Origin: Candidatus Gastranaerophilales bacterium
GTDB taxonomy: Bacteria > Cyanobacteriota > Vampirovibrionia > Gastranaerophilales > Gastranaerophilaceae
DNA length: 64,000 nucleotides
Assembly: GCA_944325625.1 (NCBI GenBank)
Contig: CALVAP010000007.1
Location: 62,001-126,000, forward strand
Direction of reading: 5' to 3'
Within the stretch, counting starts at the first letter, position 1. Each line of letters starts with the position of its first letter. The position numbers and the translations under genes were made by a program. Shown one piece after another: positions 26,395 to 35,698 of this stretch. The notes under the pieces are model-generated. The model worked only from the letters and a program-made list of their open reading frames with translations. It did no database searches and was not told the origin of the DNA.

Positions 26395-26703
26395 ATGGAA
26401 ACATTTTATAAACATACAGATAATGGAATTTTACTTAACATAAAAGTAGTACCAAACTCATCAAAAACAATGATTATGGGAATTGAAACCTCTGCATTAT
26501 CAGGTGAAACGTTTCTAAAAATAAAAATCGCATCCCCACCCAATGAAAACAAAGCAAATGAAGAACTTGTAAAATTTCTTTCTAAAGAACTAAAAACACC
26601 TAAAAGTACAATTGAATTAGCTAAAGGTGCTAAAAGTAAAGAAAAAAAAGTTCTACTTAAAAAATTTTTTGAAGAAAAAAGTATTATAAACCTACTCAAT
26701 TAA
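26395..26703 (+). CDS. YggU/DUF167 family protein
   Basis: A 102-residue protein of the widely conserved YggU (DUF167) family. LNIKVVPNSSKT, LKIKIASPPNENKANEELVKFLSKEL and VELAKGAKSKEKKVLL-type sequence (here IELAKGAKSKEKK) are the family signature. Its biochemical role is unknown. It is transcribed divergently from the RelA/SpoT gene with 50 bases between starts, and is followed by a terminator. Confidence 0.9.
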   Translation: METFYKHTDNGILLNIKVVPNSSKTMIMGIETSALSGETFLKIKIASPPNENKANEELVKFLSKELKTPKSTIELAKGAKSKEKKVLLKKFFEEKSIINLLN

Positions 26704-26708
26704 AATGT

Positions 26709-26740
26709 AAAAATATTAGCCGATTGGCTAATATTTTTTA
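26709..26740 (+). terminator. Rho-independent terminator after the YggU-family gene
   Basis: A 13-bp stem (26709-26721 with 26726-26738) with GATT loop, ending in T. Confidence 0.88.
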
Positions 26741-26833
26741 AATGGAATATGTAGTATAACAGGTTTAGTCAAACAAATAAACTAATTCTATTCAACTACT
26801 CAAAATAGACTTACCCAGATACGATAAATTAGC

Positions 26834-26861
26834 AACCTTGCAAAAAGCAAGGTTTTTTTTT
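26834..26861 (+). terminator. second terminator, about 95 bases further on
   Basis: AACCTTGC pairs with GCAAGGTT across AAAAA, followed by a run of T. No gene lies between it and the preceding terminator. Confidence 0.85.
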
Positions 26862-26970
26862 GAAAAAGTGGTATCCGCGCTTAATATATTTGCAAAATAT
26901 TTCTAAAAATAGTAATATTTAAAGAAAATCATCTTAATATATGATAATCAATAATGGAATTCAGGGTAGA

Positions 26971-27843
26971 ATGAAACCGTTAGAATCAGAATACGAAGTA
27001 ATGAGTGAAGAAGAAATGAATATAGGGATTGACCAAACTCCGCACAGGATAAAAAAAACTCGGAGTGGCAAAAAGTTTTTACCCGCAATGTTAGGTATAG
27101 CTTTGTTGCTGTTTGGCGCACTTCAGGCAATAAACTTTATGACGCAAAAGAACCTTGAAACAGAAAACTCATTCATAATACCTCAAAATATTAATTCTGA
27201 TAGTAACAAGGTTACATCAACACAACAGATGGGAGATAATTTTTACAAAGCCGCCTCAGAGGGTGCAGCGCTTCCTGCAAATTCAGGACAGCAAGCACAA
27301 GCGGCAACAGCAAATCCAAGCCCACAAACCAAAACAGCCACAAAACCTGCACAAAATAAAGATAATAAGGATAAACAGCCGAAAGATGAACTTGTAACAG
27401 TGAACCTATCGGCAAACGTAGGTCGGGCTCATCCTTTTGTACCTGCAGTCACAATGAGTGCATATAGCAAAATGCCCAAAACACCAGTAGTTTCGTATCC
27501 TGCGCCGCCTACTCAAATTATTCCAGATGATTCTGCAATCAAACTTATGTCAACGACAATCTCAGGTATTATGTACGATGCGCTTTCACCTTCGGCTATT
27601 ATTAGCGTAGAAGGTCAAGATCATCTGGTACGCAAGGGGGATAGAATAAACGGATATAAAATAGTCAACATAACAAAAGATAGAGTTATAGTTCAAAATG
27701 GAACAAACGTTTATAGGGCAACCGTCGGAGAAACACTGACAACAGAAGCTAGCGGTATAAATGTAAATAATGTATATAATCTTCAACAAAAATTTGGAGG
27801 TTCAACAGCGCCCAAGGGCACAAAAATGATACAAATAAATTAA
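26971..27843 (+). CDS. GspC/PilP-like inner-membrane component
   Basis: A 290-residue protein with one transmembrane helix (FLPAMLGIALLLFGALQAI), a Gln/Lys/Pro linker, and a C-terminal beta domain (ISGIMYDALSPSAIISVEG, LVRKGDRINGYKIVNITKDR, RATVGETL) with the rhythm of the GspC homology region or PilP, which contacts the secretin. ATG at 26941 is in frame, but 26971 has AGGG 5 bases before it. It heads the operon secretin-PilB-PilC and presumably links the inner-membrane platform to the secretin. Confidence 0.72.
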   Translation: MKPLESEYEVMSEEEMNIGIDQTPHRIKKTRSGKKFLPAMLGIALLLFGALQAINFMTQKNLETENSFIIPQNINSDSNKVTSTQQMGDNFYKAASEGAALPANSGQQAQAATANPSPQTKTATKPAQNKDNKDKQPKDELVTVNLSANVGRAHPFVPAVTMSAYSKMPKTPVVSYPAPPTQIIPDDSAIKLMSTTISGIMYDALSPSAIISVEGQDHLVRKGDRINGYKIVNITKDRVIVQNGTNVYRATVGETLTTEASGINVNNVYNLQQKFGGSTAPKGTKMIQIN

Positions 27844-27873
27844 AACAAGAAAATAAATTCTGGAGTTATAAAA

Positions 27874-29697
27874 ATGACAAACTTACAAAAAAAATGTATA
27901 GGAAAAAAGGTTTTAATGGGGACATGCGTAGTTGCATTTGTCTCAAGCAGCCTAATTTCGCTTGCAAATACTCAATCCTACTACAGTGGAATTGAGGCAA
28001 ATGCCCAATCCGCGACTCAGACAGAAACCCAAGAACATAACAGAAATGTAGTCCTAAAAGGTGAGGTTTCTCTTGCAAGGGGAAATCAAAAGGTTGCTGT
28101 AAGTTTGCGAGACTCCGATGTCAAACAAGTACTAAGAATGTTTGCTGATAAAGCAGGATTAAACGTAGTATTCCACAAGTCCGTAGAAGGCAAAATTACA
28201 TTAGACCTTGTCAACGTAACACTTAATGATGCTTTCAACATGATTATGCAAATGGCGGAATTAACATATTCAATTGAAAATGATACACTAATGGTTGCAT
28301 CATCAGAAGAAGCAAAAAAATTAAACTTCACAAAAGAGGTAATGTCACCCGTTACTGTTAAGTACCTTGATGCGGGAAAAGTTGCAGAATTCCTAAATAA
28401 AAATATATTCACAAAAAGTCGTCCCGGATTATCAAATACAGAAATTGCAGTAGCAAACCCCAGAGAAAATGAAGTTCTTATTTTCGGGTCAAAAAGCGAC
28501 TATCAGGTAGCAAAAAGAGTTGTTGAAGAATTAGACAAACCACTTAGAATAACTACTTATAAAGTTAATCATACAACCCCAAAAGAAATGGCAACACTGA
28601 TGTGTGATGCCTGGTTAAAAGACAAAGGAACAGAAGGTGATGAACTGGATGAAAACAGTGATACCGATATAGTAGTTGGTGGTGGAGTAATTGCCTGTAC
28701 CGTAGATAGTGAAGATGAAGACCAAGGCGAGATGAAATCACTTGAAACTCAAGGTCTGAAAATTGCTTACTTCCCAACACAGGGCGTAGTAAAACTATAC
28801 GGTGGAACAGCACAACAAGCAGAAGATATGAAAAAATTCGTTGCCGATGCAGACAAAAAACAACCGCAGGCACTATTGGAAATGTCAATTGTCGAACTCA
28901 ATGAAACAGGTTCAAAAACCTTTAATAACACTTGGACAATCTATTCAAGATTTTTCTCAGGAACAATTGGTGGTGCAGCAGGTATAAACACAACCGACAC
29001 CTCATATCCACTTGTATGGCGCGCCCCATCTGACAAAGTATATTTCTATGACCCGCTTCAACCAGGTAGCACAACACCTGTTGCAGTATTCCAAAAATGG
29101 AGAGGAACTCCTCTTATTTCATCACAAATTAATTGGTTAATTTCAAATAGAAACGGTAGGGTTCTTTCAACTCCAAAAGTAATGATTACAAGCGGACAAG
29201 AATCAGAGATAAACCTTACATCAGATTACGTATCATCAGTAACAACACAATATCTCGATACAGGTACAGTAAGTGCGGGACAAGTTCAAAGAACATATAA
29301 CATATCAAATGATAACGGTATGAAAATTACTCTTACTCCGTTTATAAGTCCTGATGGTTATGTGTCAATGAACATTAAACCTGAATATGCAACAATCAAA
29401 GAAACTGTTGGAAGTGGAGAAGATATTGCGGCAACACTTTTACAAAGAAGAAACCTTGACCTTAAGAACATTAGAATAAAAGACGGCGAAACACTGGTAA
29501 TTGGAGGACTTATTCAAGAATCCGAAACAAAACGTGTTGATAAACCGCCCGTTCTTGGAGATATCCCAGGTCTTGGCTGGTTCTTTAGAAGCACAGGTAA
29601 CAACAAAGAAAAATCCGAGTTAATTATAATGATTACACCACACATAATAAAGGATTCGGAAGACCTAGTTGAAACGAACGAAGTTGAAGCCTTATAA
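27874..29697 (+). CDS. secretin of type IV pilus/type II secretion (PilQ/GspD family)
   Basis: A 607-residue outer-membrane secretin precursor. It has a signal peptide-like start (VLMGTCVVAFVSSSLISLA), an STN-type domain (VSLRDSDVKQVLRMFADKAG, VTLNDAFNMIMQM), an N1 domain (VAKRVVEELDKPLR), and the secretin barrel region with PPVLGDIPGLGWFFR and ELIIMITPHII at the C-terminus. An acidic Asp/Glu-rich stretch (about residues 250-285) interrupts the N-domains. Secretins form the channel through which the pilus or exoproteins pass. CTGGAG precedes the ATG. Confidence 0.92.
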   Translation: MTNLQKKCIGKKVLMGTCVVAFVSSSLISLANTQSYYSGIEANAQSATQTETQEHNRNVVLKGEVSLARGNQKVAVSLRDSDVKQVLRMFADKAGLNVVFHKSVEGKITLDLVNVTLNDAFNMIMQMAELTYSIENDTLMVASSEEAKKLNFTKEVMSPVTVKYLDAGKVAEFLNKNIFTKSRPGLSNTEIAVANPRENEVLIFGSKSDYQVAKRVVEELDKPLRITTYKVNHTTPKEMATLMCDAWLKDKGTEGDELDENSDTDIVVGGGVIACTVDSEDEDQGEMKSLETQGLKIAYFPTQGVVKLYGGTAQQAEDMKKFVADADKKQPQALLEMSIVELNETGSKTFNNTWTIYSRFFSGTIGGAAGINTTDTSYPLVWRAPSDKVYFYDPLQPGSTTPVAVFQKWRGTPLISSQINWLISNRNGRVLSTPKVMITSGQESEINLTSDYVSSVTTQYLDTGTVSAGQVQRTYNISNDNGMKITLTPFISPDGYVSMNIKPEYATIKETVGSGEDIAATLLQRRNLDLKNIRIKDGETLVIGGLIQESETKRVDKPPVLGDIPGLGWFFRSTGNNKEKSELIIMITPHIIKDSEDLVETNEVEAL

Positions 29698-29718
29698 AGG
29701 GTTAAAAGGTTAAATTTA

Positions 29719-31767
29719 ATGGCACAAAGCATCGTCAATAAAATTGAGAATATGATAAACAAAGTCTACGCTGCAAAGTTCAGCGTAGATGTTGTTAATC
29801 AACTTATGTTTATACCAATTGACGAACAAAAAGGTGTTTTTTATGCGGCGATAAACGAGAAATCTGCTAGAAGTGAAATAGAATCTAGAATTTCAACTGC
29901 AACTAATCTTAAAGCAAAATTTGTGATGTTAAAAAGTGATGAATATAAAGAACTGCATGATTTTTACTTAAAAGAAATTGCAGAAAAACCGACACAAACA
30001 ATCAGTAATCCTACTACACCCCAAACCCAAACCGGAACAAAACCCAGAAAAAGATTAGGGGACTTGTTGAAAGATGCCGGATTGATTAATGATCAACAAC
30101 TCGTTGAGGCTCTCGTTTACAGTCGCTCAAACAGTGTTCCTATAGGCTCAGCATTGGTTGAAAAGGGTTATATTACAGTAGATATCCTTAAAGAATTTCT
30201 TCACGAGCAACAAGATACAGAAACAGTCGATTCAAATGAACTTCATATTCAACCCAATATCTTAAAGCTCCTACCTGTAGATTTTATTAAAACAAATAAG
30301 GTCATTCCACTATCTTCGGACGGAAAAAATATCATAATTGGTATGGTAAATCCAAATGACAAGAAAGTTTTAAATGAAATTGTGTACATAACAGGTGGAC
30401 TTAAACCGCAAGCAAAACTATTAACCCACTATGAATTTAAAACATTCATAGATCAGCACTATGGTGAAAGTTACAAAGAAACATCAGAGATTATAAAAAA
30501 TATCGAACAAGAAGTTCTTGAATATGACTTGGAAGAAGATCTTTCCTCACAAGTAGAGAGAGAACTTCAAGATAAGACCGGAAACGTAGCAAAATTCGTA
30601 AACAAAATTATTACAAATGCAATTGATAAAAAAGCTAGCGATATTCACATAGAACCACGTTTAGACGGATATATAGTTCGCTACAGAATAGACGGGATAT
30701 TAAGACAAGTTCTTAGCCTGCCTGCAAAGGTAGAATCAGCAGTTATAACAAGGTTTAAAGTGCTATCCAAAATGGACATAGCAGAATACAGACGCCCACA
30801 AGACGGTACATTCTTTATCAAGTATAACAATATATCCTATGACTTTCGTATCAATACACTCCCCGTAGGTACCCGCGAGAAAATGGTAATCCGTGTTCTA
30901 GCCCCTGCACAAACTCTAAGCGCAAGCGATAGAGAAATAAAACTTCAAGGTGCAACCGAAACCGAACATGAAATTATAAAGAAAATGACTTCGTCTCCAA
31001 ACGGAATAATCCTCGCTTCTGGTCCAACGGGTTCAGGTAAAACAACCACTCTATACTCTGTACTAAAAAGCGTAAATGACCCGAGCGTTAACATTACAAC
31101 AATTGAAGACCCGGTAGAAATAAAAATTGACGGGATAAATCAATCCCAAGTAAATCCAAAAGCAGGAATAACATTTGCAAGCTGCATGCGTGCAATATTA
31201 CGTCAAGACCCCGACATTATACTTGTTGGTGAAATACGTGACTTAGAAACCCTTGAAGTTGCTATATCAGCTGCATTGACAGGTCACCTCGTTCTAAGCA
31301 CAATTCACACAAACTCTGCAGCTACCACAGTCACTCGATTAATTGAAATGGGAGCAAAAGATTACCTTGTATCTTCTACTTTAACGGGCATTATTGCCCA
31401 AAGGCTTGTAAGAAGATTATGCCCTCATTGTAAAGAAGCTTATCATCCTTCAAAAGAGGAAACAGAAAAAGTCATTTTAAATCCTGATGATTATGAAGCC
31501 TTTATGAAAAGAGAAATATATCGTCCCAAAGGATGTACTGAATGCAACTTTGAAGGATATAAAGGTCGTATGGGGGTATATGAAATTCTGCCAATAACAA
31601 AAGAAATTCGAAGACTAATAGCTCAAGGCGCCCATGATATTGAAATTGAAGAAGTCGCAATTGGTGCAGGAATGAGAACACTGCAACAAAGTTGTATGGA
31701 ACACATCTTAAGAGGTGAGACTACTATCAGTGAATTTGTCAGGGTTCTTGGTATGGCTAACGAATAA
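29719..31767 (+). CDS. pilB: type IV pilus assembly/type II secretion ATPase (PilB/GspE)
   Basis: A 682-residue hexameric assembly ATPase. The N-terminal MshEN/GspE-N domain (LGDLLKDAGLINDQQLVEAL, GSALVEKGYITVDILKEFL) may bind cyclic di-GMP in relatives. The catalytic core has ASDIHIEPR, Walker A GPTGSGKTTT (about 435-444), the Asp box TIEDPVE, Walker B DPDIILVGEIRD, the His box TGHLVLSTIHTN, and the tetracysteine zinc site CPHC/CTEC. It powers pilin extraction. It follows the secretin by 21 bases. Confidence 0.96.
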   Translation: MAQSIVNKIENMINKVYAAKFSVDVVNQLMFIPIDEQKGVFYAAINEKSARSEIESRISTATNLKAKFVMLKSDEYKELHDFYLKEIAEKPTQTISNPTTPQTQTGTKPRKRLGDLLKDAGLINDQQLVEALVYSRSNSVPIGSALVEKGYITVDILKEFLHEQQDTETVDSNELHIQPNILKLLPVDFIKTNKVIPLSSDGKNIIIGMVNPNDKKVLNEIVYITGGLKPQAKLLTHYEFKTFIDQHYGESYKETSEIIKNIEQEVLEYDLEEDLSSQVERELQDKTGNVAKFVNKIITNAIDKKASDIHIEPRLDGYIVRYRIDGILRQVLSLPAKVESAVITRFKVLSKMDIAEYRRPQDGTFFIKYNNISYDFRINTLPVGTREKMVIRVLAPAQTLSASDREIKLQGATETEHEIIKKMTSSPNGIILASGPTGSGKTTTLYSVLKSVNDPSVNITTIEDPVEIKIDGINQSQVNPKAGITFASCMRAILRQDPDIILVGEIRDLETLEVAISAALTGHLVLSTIHTNSAATTVTRLIEMGAKDYLVSSTLTGIIAQRLVRRLCPHCKEAYHPSKEETEKVILNPDDYEAFMKREIYRPKGCTECNFEGYKGRMGVYEILPITKEIRRLIAQGAHDIEIEEVAIGAGMRTLQQSCMEHILRGETTISEFVRVLGMANE

Positions 31768-31778
31768 CGGGGTTTCTA

Positions 31779-32996
31779 ATGGCGATATACACATACATAG
31801 CATTAAAAGATAATAAAGAAACCGTTAGAGGAAAAGTTGAGGCTGATGATTTAAGAAGCGCAAGGTCACAAATAAAAAGTCTTAACCTATTACCAATAAA
31901 AGTTTATGAAGATACAACAAATAGTGATGAAAAGCAAAACCTTTTACCTACAATAAAATTAAGACCTCTAACCTTGAAAGAGAAAATAGATTTTTCATCA
32001 ACATATCAAACATTAGCAGGTGCGGGCGTTCCGGTAGTTGAAAGCTTGCTTTTTATGGAACAAGAAGCAAGTTCGGCCCGTATCAGAAACCTATCTAAGG
32101 AACTTCGCAGACACATCCTTGCGGGGGCAACTTTTGCAGATACAGTCAAAAGATACAGTGAGATTTTTGGTCAGATTTTTGTCGGGTTGGCAAAAGCCGG
32201 AGAAGATTCCGGTGAAATGGAAAGTACCATGGCACGTATTATCGACCTTTTGAGAAAACAAGAGTCTATTCGGTCTAAAGTTACGGGTGCTTTGATGTAT
32301 CCTGCATTCGTTATCATTCTAGCTATCGTTGTTATCATTATTATGCTTACTTTTGTATTCCCGAAATTTGCAGAAGTTTTTGAGCAACAAGGCAAGGAAA
32401 TGCCTTTTATCACGCAATTATGTATTGACTCAGGTCACTTCATAACAGAATACTGGTACGCAGTAATATTGATGTTTATCGCGTCAGGCTTTGGAATATA
32501 TTATATGTTCAAATACCCGCCAACAAGAAACTTTATAGATAAAGTATCGCTTCAAATACCGCTAATTGGGGAGTTACTTAAATATGGAGCTTTTTCTAAC
32601 TTCCTTGCAGTACTTCAAGTTTCTTATGAGGCTGGCGTTCCTATTGTTAATTGCTTGTCTTTGGCAATATTGACGGTGGAAAATGTTTTGGTGAGAGCAG
32701 CTATGACGTCTGCAAAATCTAAAGTACAACAGGGGCTTCACCTTTCTGCAGCACTAAAAAGCACAGGTGTTATGCCTAAAATGATTTTATTTATGATTCA
32801 AACAGGTGAACAATCCGGTAAACTAGGCGCTATGCTTGAACAAGCTGTTAAGTTTGTCGACAAAGAACTTGATAAATTTGTTGAAAAAATGACAAAAGCA
32901 ATTGAACCTATCATGCTTGTTGTGTTGGGAGGGATAGTTTTATTCTTCGCTCTGGCATTATACTTACCGTTGTTCAGCATGATTACACCCGCTTAA
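31779..32996 (+). CDS. pilC: type IV pilus/type II secretion platform protein (PilC/GspF)
   Basis: A 405-residue polytopic inner-membrane protein with the duplicated GspF domain (first repeat around STYQTLAGAGVPVVESL, second around SNFLAVLQVSYEAGVPIV), each followed by KAGEDSGEME and QTGEQSGKLG signatures, and three transmembrane helices. It couples PilB to the growing fibre. It starts 11 bases after pilB. Confidence 0.95.
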   Translation: MAIYTYIALKDNKETVRGKVEADDLRSARSQIKSLNLLPIKVYEDTTNSDEKQNLLPTIKLRPLTLKEKIDFSSTYQTLAGAGVPVVESLLFMEQEASSARIRNLSKELRRHILAGATFADTVKRYSEIFGQIFVGLAKAGEDSGEMESTMARIIDLLRKQESIRSKVTGALMYPAFVIILAIVVIIIMLTFVFPKFAEVFEQQGKEMPFITQLCIDSGHFITEYWYAVILMFIASGFGIYYMFKYPPTRNFIDKVSLQIPLIGELLKYGAFSNFLAVLQVSYEAGVPIVNCLSLAILTVENVLVRAAMTSAKSKVQQGLHLSAALKSTGVMPKMILFMIQTGEQSGKLGAMLEQAVKFVDKELDKFVEKMTKAIEPIMLVVLGGIVLFFALALYLPLFSMITPA

Positions 32997-33006
32997 GGAG
33001 TTAAAA

Positions 33007-33354
33007 ATGGAAAACAAGTTGCAAGATAATGACAAATTTATATCAGGAGTCTGGTCTGAAAAAATACTCGTTGTTACACAGGATTATGAAATTCGCGGAT
33101 ATGTTTTTATGCCCAAAACCGGCAAAAAGAATCGTTTACTATCTGATATTCTAAACGGAACTAAACGTTTTGTTGCAATAAAAGATTGTGAGGTTATCCA
33201 TCGTAACAATCCTGCTCGTAAAGCAGAACACCTAAGTTTTATACAACTTAACCTCAATTCCATTATTCTCTTAAGACCGGAAGAAACCCAATCAACTAAA
33301 TCTGAGGTCAAATCCAAAACAGGTACTAGAAAGACTAAACAAACTAAAGAATAG
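33007..33354 (+). CDS. DUF6812-like small cytosolic protein
   Basis: A 115-residue protein with a compact beta domain (LVVTQDYEIRGYVFMP, LLSDILNGTKRFVAIKDCEV, FIQLNLNSIILLRP) and a Lys/Thr-rich disordered tail. It resembles the DUF6812 group, small proteins of unknown role found near pilus or surface genes. It begins 10 bases after pilC with AAGGAG, so it belongs to the pilus operon. No transmembrane segment. Confidence 0.6.
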   Translation: MENKLQDNDKFISGVWSEKILVVTQDYEIRGYVFMPKTGKKNRLLSDILNGTKRFVAIKDCEVIHRNNPARKAEHLSFIQLNLNSIILLRPEETQSTKSEVKSKTGTRKTKQTKE

Positions 33355-33363
33355 CTAAGCTTA

Positions 33364-34599
33364 TTAAAGTGAGCACATTTTGTTCATAATTTTTCGTGCT
33401 TCGTCCAGTTGAGGATCTTTGTCTGTGTAGTAGTATTTTGGTGAATATTCCACCTTGTAATCAGGATTAATTCCTTTTTTGTTAATATCAGAGCCGTTTG
33501 GTGTAAGATATTTTGCAATAGTCAAATTCATGCCTGTTTGGTTTGGCATCGGATAAATTTTTTGAACCATTCCTTTTCCATATGTCCTCTCACCAACAAG
33601 CACTGCCTTATGATAATCTTTGAGTGCACCGCTTACAATTTCCGATGCGCTTGCTGTTCCGCCATCTACCAGTATTACAAGCGGTTTTTCTACTGCTACA
33701 GTTTTTCCTTGCGCATTAATATTATTTTTTATACCGTTTCTATCCACTATAGAAACAATATTGCCCCCATTCAAAAACATATCCACGACAAAAACCGCAT
33801 TAGGCAAAAGCCCGCCCGTATTACCTCGAAGATCTAGGATTATCCCTTTTGTATATTTTAAGGCCTTCATCGATGCTAAAAAATCATCCGGCACATTTGA
33901 CCCAAGAAAACTTGTTATCTGTATATACCCTACATTATCGGGTAGAACCTTGTGATTTACGCTTTTGATAGTTATTTCTTCTCTAAGAAGCGTCTTTGTC
34001 AATTTATTCCCATCACGCAAAAACTGTAAAGTTACGGATGTTCCTGCCTCACCACGGATTAACTGTGCAATCTCCGATATACTTTTACCATGGACATCTT
34101 TTCCGTCAATCTTATGAAGTATATCACCGGACTGTATTCCGCTCTTTTGCGCAGGTGTTCCCTCAACAGTGCTTACTACAACTATTTTCCCTGATAAAGA
34201 AGTAATATTTACCCCAATACCAACAATTTTTGAATCTATGTTTGTTATCTGCTCAGAATACTCCGCTGCATCCAAGAATCTTGAATATGGGTCATCCAAG
34301 CTTGCCAACATAGTATTTATTGCCAAGTACGCATCTTCTTCTGTTTCAATCATATCAACATATCTGTCTTTCCATCTGTCCCAGTCCTGATGATTTAACG
34401 TTGCATCATAGTATCTTTTCTTTATAATTTTCCAGGAGTTAACAAACAACTTCTTCGGTGCTACTTGTGAATTGTTCTTAAGATTTTCATTCGCCAGAAA
34501 AATATTATAAGAAGGATGAATAACCGCCTCAACCGTCAAAAAAGCCAGTACCAACGATAATACCGACATTAAGAATATTGCGATTGAACGTTTTTTCAC
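33364..34599 (-). CDS. ctpA: S41 family carboxy-terminal processing protease
   Basis: A 411-residue periplasmic serine protease. It has an N-terminal signal/anchor helix (IAIFLMSVLSLVLAFLTVEA), a PDZ domain (about 115-200, VEGTPAQKSGIQSGDILHKI) and the catalytic core with LDLRGNTGG, nucleophile Ser317 in GGTASASE and general-base Lys342 in GERTYGKG. Members trim periplasmic or envelope proteins from the C-terminus. The start is GTG, supported by GAGGGA about 9 bases upstream. It converges on the pilus operon with only 9 bases between stops. Confidence 0.94.
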   Translation of the reverse strand: MKKRSIAIFLMSVLSLVLAFLTVEAVIHPSYNIFLANENLKNNSQVAPKKLFVNSWKIIKKRYYDATLNHQDWDRWKDRYVDMIETEEDAYLAINTMLASLDDPYSRFLDAAEYSEQITNIDSKIVGIGVNITSLSGKIVVVSTVEGTPAQKSGIQSGDILHKIDGKDVHGKSISEIAQLIRGEAGTSVTLQFLRDGNKLTKTLLREEITIKSVNHKVLPDNVGYIQITSFLGSNVPDDFLASMKALKYTKGIILDLRGNTGGLLPNAVFVVDMFLNGGNIVSIVDRNGIKNNINAQGKTVAVEKPLVILVDGGTASASEIVSGALKDYHKAVLVGERTYGKGMVQKIYPMPNQTGMNLTIAKYLTPNGSDINKKGINPDYKVEYSPKYYYTDKDPQLDEARKIMNKMCSL

Positions 34600-34690
34600 T
34601 CTAAAATCCCTCGATTTTTTCCTTATAGTTACAAAGTAATTTTACATTGATTATAAAAAAAAATCATTAATCATTTAATTTTTATAAGTG

Positions 34691-35581
34691 CTAAATTTTA
34701 AACTTAGTACCAAGATACATTCTTTGCTGAATAGTTGCATTACTGGGTTGGGCAAAATTTGTTAACGTAACTTCAAGTTCCAAATTTCTGTCCGATTTTG
34801 TAGGGTGATACTTTAGAGTCAAATCACTTCTGGAATTATTATTGGTTACATCATTTTGCAAGCCTGTTGAAATTGACAAACTATCGGTCAAGTCTATTTC
34901 CGGTTGTAAAAACAAAGTATTTGCTTCCAAATCTAAAGAACTGTTAGGTTTATAGCGCGAAAGTTGAGTATTAAATTTGAACTTTTTATATCTGTACTGA
35001 TTAAAAAGTCCATAATGTGTTGCTTCTTTGATACCAAGGTTAGTAGAATAAACTGCACTCCCGACAATAAGTTCACCAACCGGAAGTTTTACCGGCGCAC
35101 TCGAAACAACAACTCCTCCGGAACCGCCTACTGCTGTTGAGGAGTTATATGCCGCAGCAGAAACGTTTATGTATTTGCTTTTTGATATAAATGTTGCACC
35201 GTAATCCCCATATGAAGCCTCCCTTTTTATAAAATTAACACTGGGACCGATTGCAGAATATAAATTATGGCTTCCTATTATTACTTCTGTATTATCGTCT
35301 AGGGCAATTGTCTTATCCGTTACTCCCCTATCATATTTTCGATAAGTTTTTTGATCATAGATATTTATTCTTCCAAGTTCATCTATACCCCTTATCATCT
35401 CTTTACTAACAGCCGGTACGTTTTTTTCTACACGAATTTGGAATATATCAGAATCGGGTTTTATCAAAGATTCGCCCTCATCATCTCTGTGAAACTCGAT
35501 TACTTCTAAGTCAATTTCTTCTGCTAAGACAGAAGTTGCAAATAAAAAAAATGAAATTGCTATCAATAAAATCCGTTTCAT
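34691..35581 (-). CDS. probable outer-membrane beta-barrel protein
   Basis: A 296-residue protein with a signal peptide (ILLIAISFFLFATSVLAEE). The mature part has a polar first 100 residues, then alternating polar/hydrophobic strands separated by short turns (YINVSAAAYNSSTA, LIVGSAVYSTNLG, FKFNTQLSRYKPN, LELEVTLTNF) and ends MYLGTKFKI. A strand-rich tail ending in hydrophobic/aromatic residues is typical of outer-membrane barrels. No specific family is recognised. It appears leaderless: TAAAAT lies 6 bases before the ATG. Confidence 0.6.
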   Translation of the reverse strand: MKRILLIAISFFLFATSVLAEEIDLEVIEFHRDDEGESLIKPDSDIFQIRVEKNVPAVSKEMIRGIDELGRINIYDQKTYRKYDRGVTDKTIALDDNTEVIIGSHNLYSAIGPSVNFIKREASYGDYGATFISKSKYINVSAAAYNSSTAVGGSGGVVVSSAPVKLPVGELIVGSAVYSTNLGIKEATHYGLFNQYRYKKFKFNTQLSRYKPNSSLDLEANTLFLQPEIDLTDSLSISTGLQNDVTNNNSRSDLTLKYHPTKSDRNLELEVTLTNFAQPSNATIQQRMYLGTKFKI

Positions 35582-35587
35582 AATAAT

Positions 35588-35616
35588 ATTTTATCGCCCA
35601 AAATAAATTTTTGTAA
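35588..35616 (-). promoter_or_regulatory. promoter of the barrel-like gene, leaderless arrangement
   Basis: TTACAA (35616-35611), 17 bases, TAAAAT (35593-35588) on the minus strand, with 6 bases to the ATG at 35581. Confidence 0.5.
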
Positions 35617-35698
35617 TTATTCAGATAAATGATTTAAAAAAATCGGCAAAGGTTGCCCAATGCCGACTTGAGAGAGATTATCAGTTGAGTTAATTTTC

